From assembly GCF_000739455.1 (NCBI RefSeq), contig NZ_CP009211.1, forward strand, positions 62,001 to 126,000: a stretch of 64,000 bases of DNA, written 5' to 3'. Of this stretch, positions 1 to 8,259 are shown piece after piece (position 1 is the stretch's first letter; the number at the start of each line of letters is the position of its first letter). Origin of the DNA: Corynebacterium imitans (lineage in GTDB: Bacteria > Actinomycetota > Actinomycetes > Mycobacteriales > Mycobacteriaceae). The notes beneath the pieces were generated by a model. That model ran no database searches. It had not been told where the DNA came from and saw nothing but the letters and a program-made list of their open reading frames with translations. A program made the translations under genes and the position numbers.

Positions 1-1
1 G

Positions 2-3000
2 TACATTCAGGATGACACCCTGGTCAATCAGCATGGTGATGACCTTGGCGCGAAGCCTTCTGCATCTATCACCCTCGATTTGGAATCAGACAGTGTGCAT
101 GCCGGGCAAAAGACCAATGCGTTAATCCGAGTCGATTCCGAAGCTCCGTTTCCATATGCAGGAGGCGGGGGGTATGGAAAGTCTGATGTCACTGCATTGC
201 TGTTGGAGATCCAAATAGATCCTCGGCTGAAAATTCCCTTGAGTGCTTCCTCTATCGATCAGACCGCTTTCAAATGGTCGGATGGAAAGGAGCGGACCCC
301 ATTCGATGTGAAGGCAGATGCGGCGCAGAACGCAATCCTCATTGAGTTTGCGGGCAACGACCTTGGTGCTGCACCTGGTTTTGAACTTTCGCTTCCAGTG
401 ACTGTTGCGGAAGGGCTGGATCCGGGCACGAAGCTTGACGTTGCGGTGGCAACTGAAGCGAATATTCGCCCGACGCTTGACTGGACGTACGGCACCTTCA
501 AAATGCCACTCGACAATGAAATAACGGACGAGCAGGAGCGTGGCTGCTACCGGCCAATGACCGGAGAGTTTTCCTTCATTAATCCTGGCAGATACGGAAC
601 TTGGCTCACAGACATTTGGCTGGGTACCAATGCGGACTATCAGCTCATGGGAGCTCCGGAAGTGCAAGTTCTTGCACCGGGTGGCGAAGACTACACAGCA
701 CACGTATTCCGCAGCCCTGCTGATCCTAGAGTGACCGACAACCCTGCCGGTAGACCAGAACGTCTGCCTGTACATGAGCAGGATAACCGCTGGCTGCGAC
801 GCTATGAGTGGAAGTGGAATGATAATTCCATGGCCGGTGACACGTGGATTCCGGAAGGGGCAAAGGTCATTGTGAAACAGAACGTGCACTCCGCGAACTG
901 TAGCTTTGATCCATCCACTGAGAGGTTTGCTGCTTGGATAGAGTCCCGGAATGCACCACTGTTTAACCAGGACATTGCGAGGGCGCAGATTACCGTCGCA
1001 GACCCGGTTGAAGAGCCTGAGCCCACTACCTCCACGACGACGGAGACCACCACCGAAACCACCACTACCACCGAGACTTCGACGACCACCGCAGCAACGA
1101 CCACGGTGACGCCGACGGAGACTGCCTCCACGGTTACGACGACGCTGACAAAGACCGCCCCGGCGGTCACGACTACGCCGACTGAAACGGCCCCGGCGGT
1201 GACTACCACGTCAACGGAGACGGAGTCGGAAACGACCACGACCACCGCGACCTCCACTGAGACTGAAACCGCGACAGAAACCACGACTGCCACTGTCACT
1301 GAAACTGAGGACTGCGATTGCGAGCCGACCACGGTGACGGAGACGACCACGGTGAAGGAGCCCGTTCCTACCACCGAGCAGGTCACCACCACTGAGAAGG
1401 CACCGGAGCGTGGCACGATCGGCGACCGCGTGTGGCTGGATGAGAACGGTGACGGCAAGGAGGACCCGGGCGAGAAGACCGGTGTCCCCGGCGTCACGGT
1501 GGTCATTACTGACAAGGACGGCAACGAGATCGCCCGCACCGTGACGGACGAGGACGGCAACTGGAAGGCTGAGGTTGCTCCGGGTGAGTACACCGTCACT
1601 TACAAGCCGGGCAATTACGTCGCTAGCGACGAGCGTCTCATCGAGCGCACCGTGAAGATTGAGCCGGGCGAAGAGAACTTCGACATTGATCTCGGCGTGC
1701 TGCCGGGCGGTGCCATCGGCGACCGCGTCTGGAATGACGAAAACGGCGACGGCGTGCAGGACGAGGACGAGAAGGGCGTGCCGAACGTCATCGTTGAGGT
1801 CTCCCGCGAGGGCGAGCCGACCCGTACGACCTACACGGATGAGCAGGGTAGCTGGCGTATCGACGGCCTGACCCCGGGTGTGGATTACGAGATCCGCTTT
1901 ATCAAGCCGGAGGGCTGGGAAGTCACCGGCAAGGTGCCGGGCGCGACCGACGAGGAGGGCCTGGTTGCAAAGGCAACCCTGAAGCCCAAGGAGTACAACG
2001 ACACCTATGACCTGGGTCTGAAGGCCGTGAAGCCGGATTGCGACTGCGAGCCGGAAACCCCGGGGACCATCGGTGACCGTGTGTGGCTCGACGAGAACGG
2101 TGACGGCAAGGAAGATCCGGGCGAGAAGACCGGCATTCCGGGCGTGACTGTCGTTGTTACGGATCAGGACGGCAACGAGGTCACCCGCACCGTGACGGAC
2201 GAGGACGGCAACTGGAAGGTTGACGTCACCCCGGGCGAGTACACCGTGGAGTACCTGCCGGGCGATCACACCCCGTCGGATCCGAGCCAGGTCAAGCGCA
2301 CCGTCACGATCGAGAAGGGCGAGAAGCGTCTCGACGTTGACTTGGGCGTCCTGCCGAAGGGCACCGTTGGCGATCGCGTCTGGAACGACAAGAACGGCGA
2401 TGGTGTGCAGGACGAGGACGAGAAGGGTCTTTCCGACGTCACCGTGCAGGTCATTCGCGACGGCGAGCCGACCCGCACCACCACGACTGATAAGGACGGC
2501 AACTGGTTCATCGAGGGACTCGTCCCGAACAAGGAGTACGAGGTCCGCTTTATCAAGCCGGAAGGCTGGGAAGTCACCGGCAAGGTGCCGGGCGCAACCG
2601 ACGAGGAGGGCCTGATTTCCAAGGTCACCCTGAAGCCGGGCGAGCGCAACGATTCCTACGACCTTGGCCTGCGCAAGACCAAGAAGATCGTGGAGGAGGA
2701 GCCGACGGTGCCGGCCACCCCGACTCCGGGCGTGCCGTCCGCGCCCGGCGATGTGCTGGGCCGCTGCGCGGCCAACGCGGTTGCCTCGCCGATCCTCTAC
2801 CTGGTGCCGGTGGCGCTGCTCGCAGCGGTCGGCGGCCAGGTGGGCGCGCCGTACATGGACGTGATCAACCAGCAGGTTGCGCAGATCAACGCTGAGATCC
2901 AGGCGCAGTTCAGCCGCAGCACCCCGGACTGGGGCACTGGCAACCGTGGCAACGACAATGACCAGTTCGGCGAGCTGCGCGCGCAGATCGACGCCGCGAA

Positions 3001-3172
3001 CCGCCAGCTGCAGCAGCTCGCAGCCGACCCGAACGTCCGCCAGGTCGGCACCATCGCCGCCGCGATCCTGGGCGTAGCTGCCCTGGGTGGCGTGCTCTAC
3101 GACTGGTGCTCGAACGAGAAAGGTGAGGCCTTTACCTCGCTGAAGGGCTCGTCTGCTGGCAAGCAGGACTAA
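2..3172 (+). CDS. Thr-rich surface protein with SdrD-type B repeats (5' end outside window)
   Basis: The frame is open to the left edge, so the N-terminus and any signal peptide lie outside the window; a TTG at 80 is only an internal start candidate. Order of parts, numbered from position 80: a beta-rich N-terminal region to about residue 315, a Thr/Glu/Pro-rich stalk (about 315-440), then four roughly 100-residue B-type repeats in an A-B-A-B pattern, each beginning G-x-I/V-G-D-R-V-W and carrying a D-E/K-N-G-D-G calcium-loop-like motif. CDCEP linkers precede each A repeat. The C-terminus (about 890-1030) has two hydrophobic helices around a Gln/Asn-rich segment. I see no LPxTG motif, so anchoring is probably by these helices. 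It resembles corynebacterial adhesin-like proteins; the ligand is unknown. Confidence 0.85.
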   Translation, partial: YIQDDTLVNQHGDDLGAKPSASITLDLESDSVHAGQKTNALIRVDSEAPFPYAGGGGYGKSDVTALLLEIQIDPRLKIPLSASSIDQTAFKWSDGKERTPFDVKADAAQNAILIEFAGNDLGAAPGFELSLPVTVAEGLDPGTKLDVAVATEANIRPTLDWTYGTFKMPLDNEITDEQERGCYRPMTGEFSFINPGRYGTWLTDIWLGTNADYQLMGAPEVQVLAPGGEDYTAHVFRSPADPRVTDNPAGRPERLPVHEQDNRWLRRYEWKWNDNSMAGDTWIPEGAKVIVKQNVHSANCSFDPSTERFAAWIESRNAPLFNQDIARAQITVADPVEEPEPTTSTTTETTTETTTTTETSTTTAATTTVTPTETASTVTTTLTKTAPAVTTTPTETAPAVTTTSTETESETTTTTATSTETETATETTTATVTETEDCDCEPTTVTETTTVKEPVPTTEQVTTTEKAPERGTIGDRVWLDENGDGKEDPGEKTGVPGVTVVITDKDGNEIARTVTDEDGNWKAEVAPGEYTVTYKPGNYVASDERLIERTVKIEPGEENFDIDLGVLPGGAIGDRVWNDENGDGVQDEDEKGVPNVIVEVSREGEPTRTTYTDEQGSWRIDGLTPGVDYEIRFIKPEGWEVTGKVPGATDEEGLVAKATLKPKEYNDTYDLGLKAVKPDCDCEPETPGTIGDRVWLDENGDGKEDPGEKTGIPGVTVVVTDQDGNEVTRTVTDEDGNWKVDVTPGEYTVEYLPGDHTPSDPSQVKRTVTIEKGEKRLDVDLGVLPKGTVGDRVWNDKNGDGVQDEDEKGLSDVTVQVIRDGEPTRTTTTDKDGNWFIEGLVPNKEYEVRFIKPEGWEVTGKVPGATDEEGLISKVTLKPGERNDSYDLGLRKTKKIVEEEPTVPATPTPGVPSAPGDVLGRCAANAVASPILYLVPVALLAAVGGQVGAPYMDVINQQVAQINAEIQAQFSRSTPDWGTGNRGNDNDQFGELRAQIDAANRQLQQLAADPNVRQVGTIAAAILGVAALGGVLYDWCSNEKGEAFTSLKGSSAGKQD
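1412..2683 (+). repeat. 651-bp tandem duplication encoding paired B repeats
   Basis: Two near-identical units, starting near 1412 and near 2063 (offset about 651 bp, 217 codons), each encode one A-type and one B-type repeat. The A halves share the DENGDGKEDPGEKTG core and the B halves share KPEGWEVTGKVPGATDEEGL. High nucleotide identity makes length change by recombination plausible. Confidence 0.85.
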
Positions 3173-3185
3173 CCCCTTCCTTCCC

Positions 3186-3220
3186 AAACCGGCCCGGTGC
3201 GCAATGCACCGGGCCGGTTT
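3186..3220 (+). terminator. Intrinsic terminator-like hairpin after the surface protein
   Basis: A perfect 15-bp stem (AAACCGGCCCGGTGC at 3186-3200, pairing with 3206-3220) closes a 5-nt loop. It starts 14 bp after the stop codon. The right arm ends in TTT and one more T follows, giving a short T run. It separates the surface gene from the NAD operon. Confidence 0.85.
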
Positions 3221-3266
3221 TGCGTGAAACCAGTGCTTGCCCGGACCCCGCGCCTCGCCTAAGCTC

Positions 3267-3291
3267 ACTTAAAGTCATTATGACTATAAGT
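3267..3291. promoter_or_regulatory. Palindromic operator upstream of the nad operon (predicted NdnR site)
   Basis: A 25-bp near-perfect palindrome has a core AGTCAT-T-ATGACT (3273-3285) and outer arms ACTTA and TAAGT; one base pair in each 12-bp arm is mismatched. It lies just upstream of the ribosome-binding site TAAGGAGGG (3291-3299) and the ATG at 3303. NdnR is a known NAD-responsive repressor of this operon in C. glutamicum; assigning this palindrome to it is inference. Confidence 0.75.
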
Positions 3292-3302
3292 AAGGAGGGC
3301 GC

Positions 3303-4013
3303 ATGTTCGGCTTGCAGCGGCTCAACGTGGCCGAGCGCCAGAGGCTCGGGCCGATGGTGGCGGTGTCCACAGTCGCGTTTGCGCTGCACAACCCGACTGG
3401 AACACCCACCGAACTCCACGCCGATGCCGGGCTGTGGATCCCGCTTGTGCGCCGCGTGCGCGACCCGTTTTACGGTGCGTGGGCGCTGCCCGGCGGGCCC
3501 ACGCAGTGGAACCAGACGTTGGGCGAAACCGCGCGCGAGACGCTCGTTGCGGCCAGTGGTGCCACGCCGAACTACCTGGAGCAGCTCTACGCCTTCGGGT
3601 CGGTGGAGCGCTCCGCGGACGCGCAGCGCATGGTCACCATCGCGTACTGGGCGCAGTTTCGACCCCAGGATTTCGCTGGCACCGAGCTTCCCGACGACCC
3701 CAACATCGCCTGGTGGAACACGCGCGAGCTGCCGGAGCTGGCCTTCGACCACGCGGAGATTATCCGCGCCGGGATCACGCGCCTGCAAAAGCGCGCGGAG
3801 CAAACCCTGATCGCCCACCGCTTCCTCGACGAGTCCTTTACCCTCACGCAGTTGCGCCGGGTGCACGAGGCGATCGGGGGGAAGGGGCTGGATCCGGCGA
3901 ATTTTCGTCGGCAAGCATTGGCGAGCGGAGAGCTCGAGGCCACCGGCACCACAGAAGCCGGCACCAAGCACCGGCCGGCGAAGTACTACAGATTCATTAG
4001 CGAGAAAGAGTAA
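3303..4013 (+). CDS. ndnR: NdnR/NrtR-type NAD-responsive transcriptional repressor (Nudix-like plus winged helix)
   Basis: 236 aa. The N-terminal half has a Nudix fold signature (LPGGPTQWNQTLGETARETL), but the acidic catalytic residues of the Nudix box are replaced (no REUxEE), as expected for a ligand-sensing rather than hydrolytic domain. The C-terminal part (about 165-236, with TLTQLRRVHEAIGG) fits the DNA-binding winged helix of NrtR-like regulators. It is the first gene of the nadA-nadC-nadS operon, 5 bp before nadA. Start chosen because TAAGGAGGG lies 3 nt upstream. It probably represses its own operon when NAD is abundant. Confidence 0.88.
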   Translation: MFGLQRLNVAERQRLGPMVAVSTVAFALHNPTGTPTELHADAGLWIPLVRRVRDPFYGAWALPGGPTQWNQTLGETARETLVAASGATPNYLEQLYAFGSVERSADAQRMVTIAYWAQFRPQDFAGTELPDDPNIAWWNTRELPELAFDHAEIIRAGITRLQKRAEQTLIAHRFLDESFTLTQLRRVHEAIGGKGLDPANFRRQALASGELEATGTTEAGTKHRPAKYYRFISEKE

Positions 4014-4018
4014 GAACC

Positions 4019-5260
4019 ATGCCTTCAGTTGCCGATTTGATTACGCGCAAGGCGGCCCAGGAAGCCACCTGCGACACGGAGCTGCCCGCCGAGCCGTGGC
4101 AGACCGCCCAGAACGCCTCCTACGGGCCGGGTGCCTCGCGCGGCGACACGTTCGCGCCGCTGCCCACCCCGCAGTCGCCACTGCCTGCGCGGTATACGCA
4201 GGCGAGCCCGGAGGAACTCGACGCGATGATTACCGCGGCGAAGGACAAGCTGGGTGACCGGGTGAAGATCCTCGGGCACTTCTACCAGCGCGATGAGATC
4301 GTGAAGTTCGCTGACTTCATCGGGGACTCCTTCAACCTCGCCCAGCAGGCGAAGGCGCACCCGGAGGCGGAGGCCTTCGTCTTTTGCGGGGTGCACTTCA
4401 TGGCGGAGACCGCCGACATTCTTTCCGGGGCGGACCAGGCCGTGGTGCTGCCGAACCTGAACGCCGGGTGCTCGATGGCGGACATGGCCAACCTCGCGCA
4501 GGTCGAGGCGTGCTTCGACCAGCTGCACGAAGCGCTGCCCGGCGAGGCGATCGTGCCTGTGACGTACATGAACTCGGCCGCCGACATCAAGGCCTTCTGC
4601 GGCCGCAACGACGGCGTGGTGTGCACCTCCTCGAACGCGGCGACCGTGCTCAAGGAGGCGTTCGAGCGCGCCGAGCGCGTTGTCTTCCTGCCGGACCAGC
4701 ACTTGGGCCGCAACACGGCGCGCGCGATGGGCATTACGGACAAGCAGATGTGCATGTGGAACCCCAACGAGCCGCTCGGCGGCAACACCGCGCAGCAGCT
4801 CGCGCAGGCGAAGGTGATTCTGTGGAACGGCTTCTGCTCCGTCCACCGCCGCTTCACCGTCGAGCAGATCGAAAAGGCGCGCGCGGAGTACCCGGGCGTG
4901 CACGTCGTGGTGCACCCCGAGTGCCCTGCGCCGGTTGTCGACGCCGCCGATTCCTCCGGCTCCACCGAAGTCATCCGCCGCGTGGTGGAGAACTCCGCAC
5001 CCGGCGACGTGATCGCCATCGGCACCGAGATCAATATGGTCAACCGCCTCGCGCAGCAATACCCGGACCGCACGATCTTCTGCCTGGACCCAGTAGTGTG
5101 CCCGTGCTCGACGATGTACCGCATCCACCCGGCGTATCTGGCGTGGACGCTCGAGTCGCTGCTCGAGGGCCGGGTGGAAAACCAGATCGTGGTGCCGGAA
5201 GACACCGCGGCCGACGCACGCGTGGCGCTCGAGCGGATGCTGGCGGCGAAGCCATGCTGA
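4019..5260 (+). CDS. nadA: Quinolinate synthase A
   Basis: 413 aa. It condenses iminoaspartate with dihydroxyacetone phosphate to quinolinate using an oxygen-sensitive [4Fe-4S] cluster. The three expected cluster cysteines lie in NAGCSMADMAN, HPECPAPVVD and the DPVVCPCSTMYRIHP segment. KILGHFYQRDEIVKFAD near residue 85 is the family N-terminal signature. It is longer than E. coli NadA because of an N-terminal extension of about 60 residues, which is common in actinobacteria. It overlaps nadC by 7 nt. No nadB lies in this window, so the iminoaspartate source is encoded elsewhere. Confidence 0.95.
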   Translation: MPSVADLITRKAAQEATCDTELPAEPWQTAQNASYGPGASRGDTFAPLPTPQSPLPARYTQASPEELDAMITAAKDKLGDRVKILGHFYQRDEIVKFADFIGDSFNLAQQAKAHPEAEAFVFCGVHFMAETADILSGADQAVVLPNLNAGCSMADMANLAQVEACFDQLHEALPGEAIVPVTYMNSAADIKAFCGRNDGVVCTSSNAATVLKEAFERAERVVFLPDQHLGRNTARAMGITDKQMCMWNPNEPLGGNTAQQLAQAKVILWNGFCSVHRRFTVEQIEKARAEYPGVHVVVHPECPAPVVDAADSSGSTEVIRRVVENSAPGDVIAIGTEINMVNRLAQQYPDRTIFCLDPVVCPCSTMYRIHPAYLAWTLESLLEGRVENQIVVPEDTAADARVALERMLAAKPC

Positions 5261-6117
5261 CCCCGGAGCTGATCAATACCGCTGTCCGCGCCGCGCTCGC
5301 CGAGGACATGCCGTGGGGTGATGCGACCGTCGAGGCCGCGATTGCTCCCGACGCCCGCCTGCGCACCGCGCTGGTGGCCCGCGAAGAGGGCGTCTTCGCC
5401 GGGGGAGAGGTGGTCCGCGCGGCGTTCGCGGCCACGGACCCGCAGATCACGGTCACCGAGCTTTCGCCCGAGGGCACGCACTTCGACGCCGGCCAGCGCC
5501 TCGCGCTCATCGAGGGCCCGGCCCGCGGCATCTTGAGCGCGGAGCGCGTCGCGCTGAACTTCGCGCAGCGGATGTCGGGCATCGCCACGCTGACGGCCCG
5601 CTACGTCGCTGCGGTCGAGGGCACGGGCGCCCGCATCGTGGATACGCGTAAGACCACTCCTGGCCTGCGCGCCTTTGAGAAGCACGCGGTGCGCGCCGGC
5701 GGCGGCCACAACCACCGCTTTAGCCTCTCGGATGCGGTGATGGTCAAGGACAATCACCTCGCCGCGCTCGGCGCCAGGAGCCCGCGCGGGATCACGGAGG
5801 CGCTGCGCACGATCCGCGCCCGCGTCAGCCACACCACGCACATCGAGGTCGAGGTCGATTCGCTCGCGCAGATCGAGCCGGTGCTCGCCGCGGGCGTGGA
5901 CAGCATCATGTTGGATAATTTCTCGCCCGCCGAGCTGCGCGAGGCAGTCTCGCTTATCGACGCCCGCGTGCCCACCGAAGCCAGCGGCAACGTCAACCTC
6001 GACACCGTCGCCGAGCTCGCCGCCTGCGGGGTGGACGTGATCTCGGTGGGCAAGCTGACCCACAGCGCCCGCGCGCTCGACCTGGGCCTCGACAGCGTCG
6101 ATGAGGTCGCAGACTAG
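5254..6117 (+). CDS. nadC: Nicotinate-nucleotide diphosphorylase (carboxylating), quinolinate phosphoribosyltransferase
   Basis: 287 aa. It converts quinolinate and PRPP to nicotinate mononucleotide. Recognised from SAERVALNFAQRMSGIAT, VDTRKTTPGLRAFEKHAVRAGG, the GHNHRFSLSDAVMVKDNH block and the TIM-barrel end VDVISVGKLTHSA. The ATG at 5254 overlaps the nadA stop and gives the usual family length. The stop shares one base with the GTG start of nadS, so nadA, nadC and nadS are probably translationally coupled. Confidence 0.95.
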   Translation: MLTPELINTAVRAALAEDMPWGDATVEAAIAPDARLRTALVAREEGVFAGGEVVRAAFAATDPQITVTELSPEGTHFDAGQRLALIEGPARGILSAERVALNFAQRMSGIATLTARYVAAVEGTGARIVDTRKTTPGLRAFEKHAVRAGGGHNHRFSLSDAVMVKDNHLAALGARSPRGITEALRTIRARVSHTTHIEVEVDSLAQIEPVLAAGVDSIMLDNFSPAELREAVSLIDARVPTEASGNVNLDTVAELAACGVDVISVGKLTHSARALDLGLDSVDEVAD

Positions 6118-7235
6118 TGAGCGCCTACCTCGACGCCGCCGCCACCGCCCCGCTTTCGCCCGAGGCGCGCGCGGCGATGCTGCAGGTCTATGATGCGGCC
6201 TGCGCCAACCCTTCGAGCGTGCATTCCGCGGGCGAGCGCGCTGCGAAAGTCCTCGAGTCGGCCCGCGCCACGATCGCCGAGGCCTTCGGCGTGCACCCCG
6301 CGGGCGTGGTGTTCACCTCCGGTGGCACCGAGGCCAACAACCTCGGCATCATCGGCCGCGCCCTGGCCGCCCCGCGCGGCCGCCACATCATCACCTCCCC
6401 CATCGAGCACTCCTCGGTCCTGCAAAGCTGCGCCGCACTGGAGCGGCTCCACGGCTTTGAGGTGGACTACGTGACCGTCGACAAGCATGGGCGGTTCACC
6501 CAGGCCGACCTGGACCGGCTGCTGCGCCCGGATACCACGCTCGTCGCGCTTGGCCTGGCCAACAGCGAGGTCGGCACCGTCGCCAATGTGCCCGAAGTCC
6601 CCGCGCAGGTGGCGCTGCACCTCGACGCCGTGCAAGCCGCCGCGAACTTGCCGGTCGACCTCTCCGCGGGCGGCTGGCCGGGCCCGTGCGCGACAACGGT
6701 GGCGCTGGCCTCGCACAAGTTCGGCGGCCCGGCCGGTGTCGGCGCGCTGCTTCTGCCGCGCGATGTGCCGCTCGAGCCCGTCATCTTTGGTGGCGGACAG
6801 GAGGGCGGGCACCGCGCGGGCACGCAGAACGTGGCGGGGATCGCCGGGTTCGCCGCGGCGGTGCGGGCGCAGCGAGAGCGCGCCGGGCAACGGGCGCTGG
6901 AGGTGATGGCGTCGCGGGATGCGTTGATCGTGGGCGTCGAAAAGCATGTGCCCGGCGCACGCCTGACCGGGCACCGCACCGAGCGGCTGCCCAACCATGC
7001 CTCCTTCGTGGTCGAGGGCATCAGCGGCGAGGCGCTGCTCGTCGCGCTCGACGTCGCGGGGTTTGCGGCAAGCTCTGGCTCGGCCTGCCGGGCGGGCGCT
7101 GCTGAACCTTCGCCCGTGCTCACCGCGCTCGGCTACTCGCCCGAGCTCGCCCAGTCCGCGCTGCGGTTTAGCCTGCCCGCGCCACTTCCGCCAGACACGA
7201 TCGACGCGATCGTGCGGGTAATGTCTAAGCAATGA
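6117..7235 (+). CDS. nadS: Cysteine desulfurase NadS (PLP-dependent, class V aminotransferase fold)
   Basis: 372 aa, GTG start in the TAGTG overlap with nadC. PLP-binding Lys lies in ALASHKFGGPAG, and the sulfur-accepting Cys is in SSGSACRAGAAEPSPVL. GGTEANNLGI near residue 65 and the SPIEHSS motif are typical of NifS/IscS enzymes. Linkage to nadA marks it as the dedicated NadS that helps build the NadA Fe-S cluster, not a general IscS. It overlaps the next gene by 4 nt (ATGA). Confidence 0.92.
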   Translation: MSAYLDAAATAPLSPEARAAMLQVYDAACANPSSVHSAGERAAKVLESARATIAEAFGVHPAGVVFTSGGTEANNLGIIGRALAAPRGRHIITSPIEHSSVLQSCAALERLHGFEVDYVTVDKHGRFTQADLDRLLRPDTTLVALGLANSEVGTVANVPEVPAQVALHLDAVQAAANLPVDLSAGGWPGPCATTVALASHKFGGPAGVGALLLPRDVPLEPVIFGGGQEGGHRAGTQNVAGIAGFAAAVRAQRERAGQRALEVMASRDALIVGVEKHVPGARLTGHRTERLPNHASFVVEGISGEALLVALDVAGFAASSGSACRAGAAEPSPVLTALGYSPELAQSALRFSLPAPLPPDTIDAIVRVMSKQ

Positions 7236-8233
7236 CTATCTACCCGCGACCTTTGCAAACGGGCGACACTATCCGCGTGGTCGCCCCCTCCCGCTCCCTG
7301 GCCTATGTGGAGCAGGGCGAGGCCGGGTTATACGTCAAGAGCCTTGCTAATCGACGCCTCGCCGACCTGGGCATCAGCGTCACCTTCGGCGAAAACGTGC
7401 GCGAGTCCGACATGTTCTGGTCCTCTTCTGCCGAATCGCGAGCCGCCGACCTGCACGCCGCGTTCACGGACCCGGAGGTCGCCGGCATCATGAGTGTCAT
7501 CGGTGGGTTTACCAGCAACGAGGTTCTGCCGCACCTGGATTTTGACCTGATCGCCGCGCACCCGAAGTTCATGTGCGGCAACTCGGACATCTCGGCGATC
7601 GCCAATGCGATTTACGCGCGCACCGGCATGGCCACCTATATCGGCCCGCACTGGTCCACCCTCGGTATGCGGGACCACTCCGAGCTCACGCGCGCCTGCT
7701 TTGTTACCGCCGCGTTCGAGCAGGGGCCGATCTTGTGGCGGCCGGGCACCTGGTTTACCGACGACGACTGGTTCATCAACCAGGACGCCCGCGTCCGCGA
7801 ACCCGACGACGGCTGGTGGAGCATCCAGGAAGGGTCCGCGCATGGCGTGGCTCTTGGCGCGAACCTGGGCACGCTCGGCCTGCTCGCCGGCACCGAGTTC
7901 ATGCCCTCGCTCGAGCGCGCGATTCTGTTCGCCGAGGTCACCGGCAAGTACAGCGTGATGGATTTCCGCCGCGAGCTCGTCTCCCTGCTGCAGATGCCCG
8001 ACGGCGAGGGCATCGAGGGCGTAGTGATTGGCCGCTTCCAGACCGCCAGCAGGGTTACCCGCGCCATGCTGGAGGAGACGATCGCGTCGATCCCGGAGCT
8101 CGAGGGCAAGCCCGTGGTGGCCAACGCGAGCTTCGGGCACACCAACCCGCTGCTCACCTTCCCAGTCGGTGGCGAGGTCGAGCTTTCCGTGCGCGACGAC
8201 GCTTCCATCCGCTTCCCGCGAGTTGAAAGTTAA
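7232..8233 (+). CDS. S66 family peptidase (LD-carboxypeptidase / MccF-like)
   Basis: 333 aa, start in an ATGA overlap with nadS. Features of family S66 are the nucleophile Ser in MCGNSDISAIANA, the upstream IGGFTSNEVLPHLD loop, a conserved acidic segment AGTEFMPSLERAILFAEV and a C-terminal His in SFGHTNPLLTFP. Relatives either trim murein tetrapeptides (LdcA) or cleave acyl-nucleotide antibiotics such as microcin C (MccF). The GPHWS segment and length fit the MccF-like branch slightly better. The link to NAD synthesis is unclear and may only be co-transcription. Confidence 0.85.
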   Translation: MTIYPRPLQTGDTIRVVAPSRSLAYVEQGEAGLYVKSLANRRLADLGISVTFGENVRESDMFWSSSAESRAADLHAAFTDPEVAGIMSVIGGFTSNEVLPHLDFDLIAAHPKFMCGNSDISAIANAIYARTGMATYIGPHWSTLGMRDHSELTRACFVTAAFEQGPILWRPGTWFTDDDWFINQDARVREPDDGWWSIQEGSAHGVALGANLGTLGLLAGTEFMPSLERAILFAEVTGKYSVMDFRRELVSLLQMPDGEGIEGVVIGRFQTASRVTRAMLEETIASIPELEGKPVVANASFGHTNPLLTFPVGGEVELSVRDDASIRFPRVES

Positions 8234-8259
8234 ACGGACGGTCATTACAGTTTCGCCGG

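Noticed and set aside
1020..1400. Short direct repeats in the Thr-rich stalk, possible CRISPR-like array
   Set aside because: They are in-frame degenerate ACC/ACG/ACT codons without uniform spacers; simple coding low complexity.
1211..3268. 685-codon open frame antisense to the surface protein
   Set aside because: It mirrors the repeats of the sense gene, has Arg/Leu/Val-rich low-complexity composition and no domain. It is a shadow of GC-rich coding DNA.
3303..4013. Active Nudix hydrolase
   Set aside because: The catalytic acidic residues of the Nudix box are missing, a C-terminal DNA-binding segment is present and the gene leads the nad operon, so a regulator is the better reading.
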